Virus record (IMG/VR): IMGVR_UViG_3300027759_000295
Span: 1 to 31,226 of that record
Direction: 5' to 3' (one strand)
Length of the DNA: 31,226 nt
DNA from: a virus
The notes beneath the pieces are model-generated. The model searched no databases. It saw only the letters and a program-made list of their open reading frames with translations, and had not been told where the DNA came from. A program made the translations under genes and the position numbers. Below are positions 30,075-31,226 of the stretch, one piece after another (within the stretch, counting starts at the first letter, position 1; each line of letters begins with the position of its first letter).

Positions 30075-30210
30075 CAGCCTTCTCCTTGGTGGGTGTGGCT
30101 TGCAGCCGCGCGATCACACTATCGACTAACTCCAATAACAGCTCCTCCACTTCGTCGAACTCGTCTTCCGCAGGGTCCACATCTTGCTTTGGTTGCGTAT
30201 TATCGGCCAT
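30067..30210 (-). CDS. Acidic miniprotein, 47 residues
   Basis: From ATG 30210: MADNTQPKQDVDPAEDEFDE, then a helix VEELLLELVDSVIARLQA and a charged end TPTKEKADD. Strongly acidic first half, amphipathic helix in the second. It sits tightly between the 37-residue membrane gene (11 nt overlap) and the gene at 29889 (8 nt overlap). No family recognised. Confidence 0.5.
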   Translation of the reverse strand: MADNTQPKQDVDPAEDEFDEVEELLLELVDSVIARLQATPTKEKADD

Positions 30211-30313
30211 TGATCAATCTCCATATCATTACCATCATCATTATGGTCATGCCAGCGACTAGCAGCCATGCACCCAGCATAAGCGCTGCGAATGCCACCA
30301 GATCCAGCGTCAT
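30200..30313 (-). CDS. Membrane miniprotein, 37 residues
   Basis: From ATG 30313: MTLDLVAFAALMLGAWLLVA, then GMTIMMMVMIWRLINGR, one long or two short transmembrane helices with many Met. The start overlaps the upstream stop (ATGA), and the end overlaps the start at 30210. Function unknown. Confidence 0.5.
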   Translation of the reverse strand: MTLDLVAFAALMLGAWLLVAGMTIMMMVMIWRLINGR

Positions 30314-30447
30314 TTCGACTCCTCGCTCTTCTTAAAGTAGTCGATGACGACGTCGATATCGCGACACGCCAACGCGCCCATGATAAAGCCGGACAAAGCC
30401 ACGATCGTCACGAATACGGTATCTGCACCACTGATTCCAATAGTCAT
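30310..30447 (-). CDS. Membrane miniprotein, 45 residues
   Basis: From ATG 30447, RBS CCGGAGGACAAG: MTIGISGADTVFVTIVALSG, FIMGALACRDIDVVIDYFKK, SEESK. One transmembrane helix (about 10-27) with a charged cytoplasmic-type tail. The start overlaps the upstream stop by 4 nt (ATGA). Function unknown. Confidence 0.5.
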   Translation of the reverse strand: MTIGISGADTVFVTIVALSGFIMGALACRDIDVVIDYFKKSEESK

Positions 30448-30632
30448 CTTGTCCTCCGGCTTATCATTTCCAGCGCTTCCAGGGCGATCTCTTGACGCTC
30501 TTGTTCTATACGGTCGTCTTCGGCAATGGCTCGAAGTGCCGCCATAGCCAAATACAGGTCCCCCGAATATTCACGGAGCCTCTTCACCGCCAAACTGGCA
30601 ACAGGGTCGGGGACACTCTTTGCGGCGGTCAC
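30444..30632 (-). CDS. Small helical early protein, GTG start
   Basis: 62 residues from GTG 30632, which overlaps the upstream stop (GTGA). Sequence: VPDPVASLAVKRLREYSGDL, YLAMAALRAIAEDDRIEQER, QEIALEALEMISRRTR, fully helical and charged. No family recognised; its operon setting supports it as a gene. Confidence 0.5.
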   Translation of the reverse strand: MTAAKSVPDPVASLAVKRLREYSGDLYLAMAALRAIAEDDRIEQERQEIALEALEMISRRTR

Positions 30633-30907
30633 TTTTTGCCACCCTTGACGTCGTTAATCTGCGTTACCCATGGGTCGTTGAGGTGTCCTTCGAGGACTTG
30701 GAGGTACATCCGGACAGTCTGGGCGGTATCTATAGCCTCGCGTTTGCCGTATGGCTTCTCCAGTGTCAGGACAACCTGCTCCATCAGGTTCCGGCAGGAC
30801 TTCATGCACCCCACCAGCGCTGTGTAGTGCTTAATGTGCACGGAATCCGTGAACACGAGGCGGTGCAACTCGCCAAAGATGCGGGATCGTTCGTCGTCGA
30901 TGTTCAT
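30629..30907 (-). CDS. Hypothetical early helical protein
   Basis: 92 residues from ATG 30907 (MNIDDERSRIFGELHRLVFT), preferred because GAGG lies 6 nt upstream; GTG 30919 (GTGA overlap with the upstream stop) is the alternative. Sequence continues HYTALVGCMKSCRNLMEQVV and ends in a lysine-rich tail (NDVKGGKK). Helical, two cysteines spaced C-x3-C. Function unknown. Confidence 0.5.
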   Translation of the reverse strand: MNIDDERSRIFGELHRLVFTDSVHIKHYTALVGCMKSCRNLMEQVVLTLEKPYGKREAIDTAQTVRMYLQVLEGHLNDPWVTQINDVKGGKK

Positions 30908-30915
30908 GTGGGGCC

Positions 30916-31104
30916 TCACAGTTCGGTGATTTCGTTATCTTCATCAGTGCCGTCTTCCGGGAAATGCAGCTCGTTTGCCTCCAGCATGTCGCGGATCTCG
31001 TTTTCGCTCATGTATTTGATGCAGCACAAAAGGATCTGGTCCTTGTCGAACCACTCGACCTCGACCGCTTCGAGGACCTTGTCGCGAATTCCGTTGTTGG
31101 TCAT
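30916..31104 (-). CDS. Small acidic early protein
   Basis: 62 residues from ATG 31104 (MTNNGIRDKVLEAVEVEWFD), RBS GGAGGATTG. It continues KDQILLCCIKYMSENEIRDM and ends in a strongly acidic tail (FPEDGTDEDNEITEL). The helical centre with KYMSENEIRDMLEANEL resembles small phage proteins without known role. The acidic tail could mimic DNA, but this is only a thought. Confidence 0.5.
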   Translation of the reverse strand: MTNNGIRDKVLEAVEVEWFDKDQILLCCIKYMSENEIRDMLEANELHFPEDGTDEDNEITEL

Positions 31105-31106
31105 GG

Positions 31107-31226
31107 TCAATCCTCCAGAATCATGGGAAGGGCGCACTCCATGGTGTTCACCCATATCTGCACATCGTCGATCGCTTGGCTGTATTCGCCCCGCTTGTAC
31201 TTCTTGCCGGTGAACTTCGTCGCCAT
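31107..31226 (-). CDS. Small early protein at the right edge (possibly partial)
   Basis: 39 residues from an ATG that is exactly at the window edge (31226), so the true start may lie outside. Sequence: MATKFTGKKYKRGEYSQAID, DVQIWVNTMECALPMILED. Basic start, helical acidic end. The stop lies 2 nt before the next ATG, and its last codons contain that gene's GGAGG site. Confidence 0.45.
   Translation of the reverse strand: MATKFTGKKYKRGEYSQAIDDVQIWVNTMECALPMILED

Noticed and set aside
1-31226. CRISPR arrays, tRNA genes, rRNA, insertion sequences, integrase or attachment sites
   Set aside because: I found no regularly spaced repeats, no cloverleaf-like segment, no transposase or integrase motif and no terminal inverted repeats. 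By-eye reading could miss a single tRNA.

Overview
This window is part of the genome of a tailed bacteriophage, most likely with a short tail (podovirus type), infecting an alphaproteobacterium. Tailed-phage origin is shown by adaptor, nozzle, ejection and tail-fibre proteins, a holin/endolysin pair and phage-type gene packing with many 1-8 nt overlaps. No tape-measure, sheath or major-tail gene is visible, which favours a podovirus. The alphaproteobacterial host is inferred from a GcrA-type cell-cycle regulator and a gene-transfer-agent-type holin. Terminase, portal and capsid genes are not seen and probably lie left of the window. No integrase is visible.

Positions 1-17682 (+ strand) form the virion and lysis arm. 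In order they encode: the end of a proline-tailed protein; a first adaptor-like protein; small structural or fibre proteins; two small membrane/coiled-coil proteins; a 3-TM holin and an N-acetylmuramidase endolysin; a second (SU10-type) adaptor; an 833-residue nozzle-like protein; three small proteins including a GNAT acetyltransferase; a 1456-residue ejection protein carrying an S74-like chaperone motif and a GH108-like muramidase; an 810-residue ejection protein; a collar-like fibre; and a cysteine-rich protein.

Positions 17685-25206 (- strand, convergent with the first arm) hold replication and nucleotide metabolism. The key content is what looks like a complete 2,6-diaminopurine (Z) genome pathway. 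A PurZ-like succinoaminodeoxyadenylate synthetase (GSTGKG in place of the PurA GDEGKG motif), a MazZ-like (d)GTP/dATP pyrophosphohydrolase and a DatZ-like HD dATPase are packed with TAATG or short overlaps. They lie next to a family A DNA polymerase with 3'-5' exonuclease (DpoZ type), a VRR-NUC nuclease, a SNF2 helicase and a putative ssDNA-binding protein. Known biology predicts that MazZ makes dGMP, PurZ starts its conversion to dZMP, DatZ removes dATP and DpoZ copies with Z, so that A would be replaced by Z in phage DNA. A GcrA homologue at the end of the same block is notable because GcrA normally reads N6-methyladenine.

Positions 25276-31226 (- strand) are the early/accessory arm: about 25 tiny, overlapping genes. 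They include a family of MTD-x-I...RLR/EIERLR coiled-coil proteins, a tandem duplicate pair (MIDINKKY proteins), a DUF551 protein, an HTH protein and at least six 33-49-residue membrane miniproteins, several too short for routine ORF calling. A sigma70-like promoter overlapping a 7-bp palindrome lies at 26668-26707, and a strong terminator hairpin lies just upstream of the polymerase gene. There is no gene-free stretch over 300 bp; the largest gaps are about 110 bp (24273-24381) and 77 bp (4891-4967).
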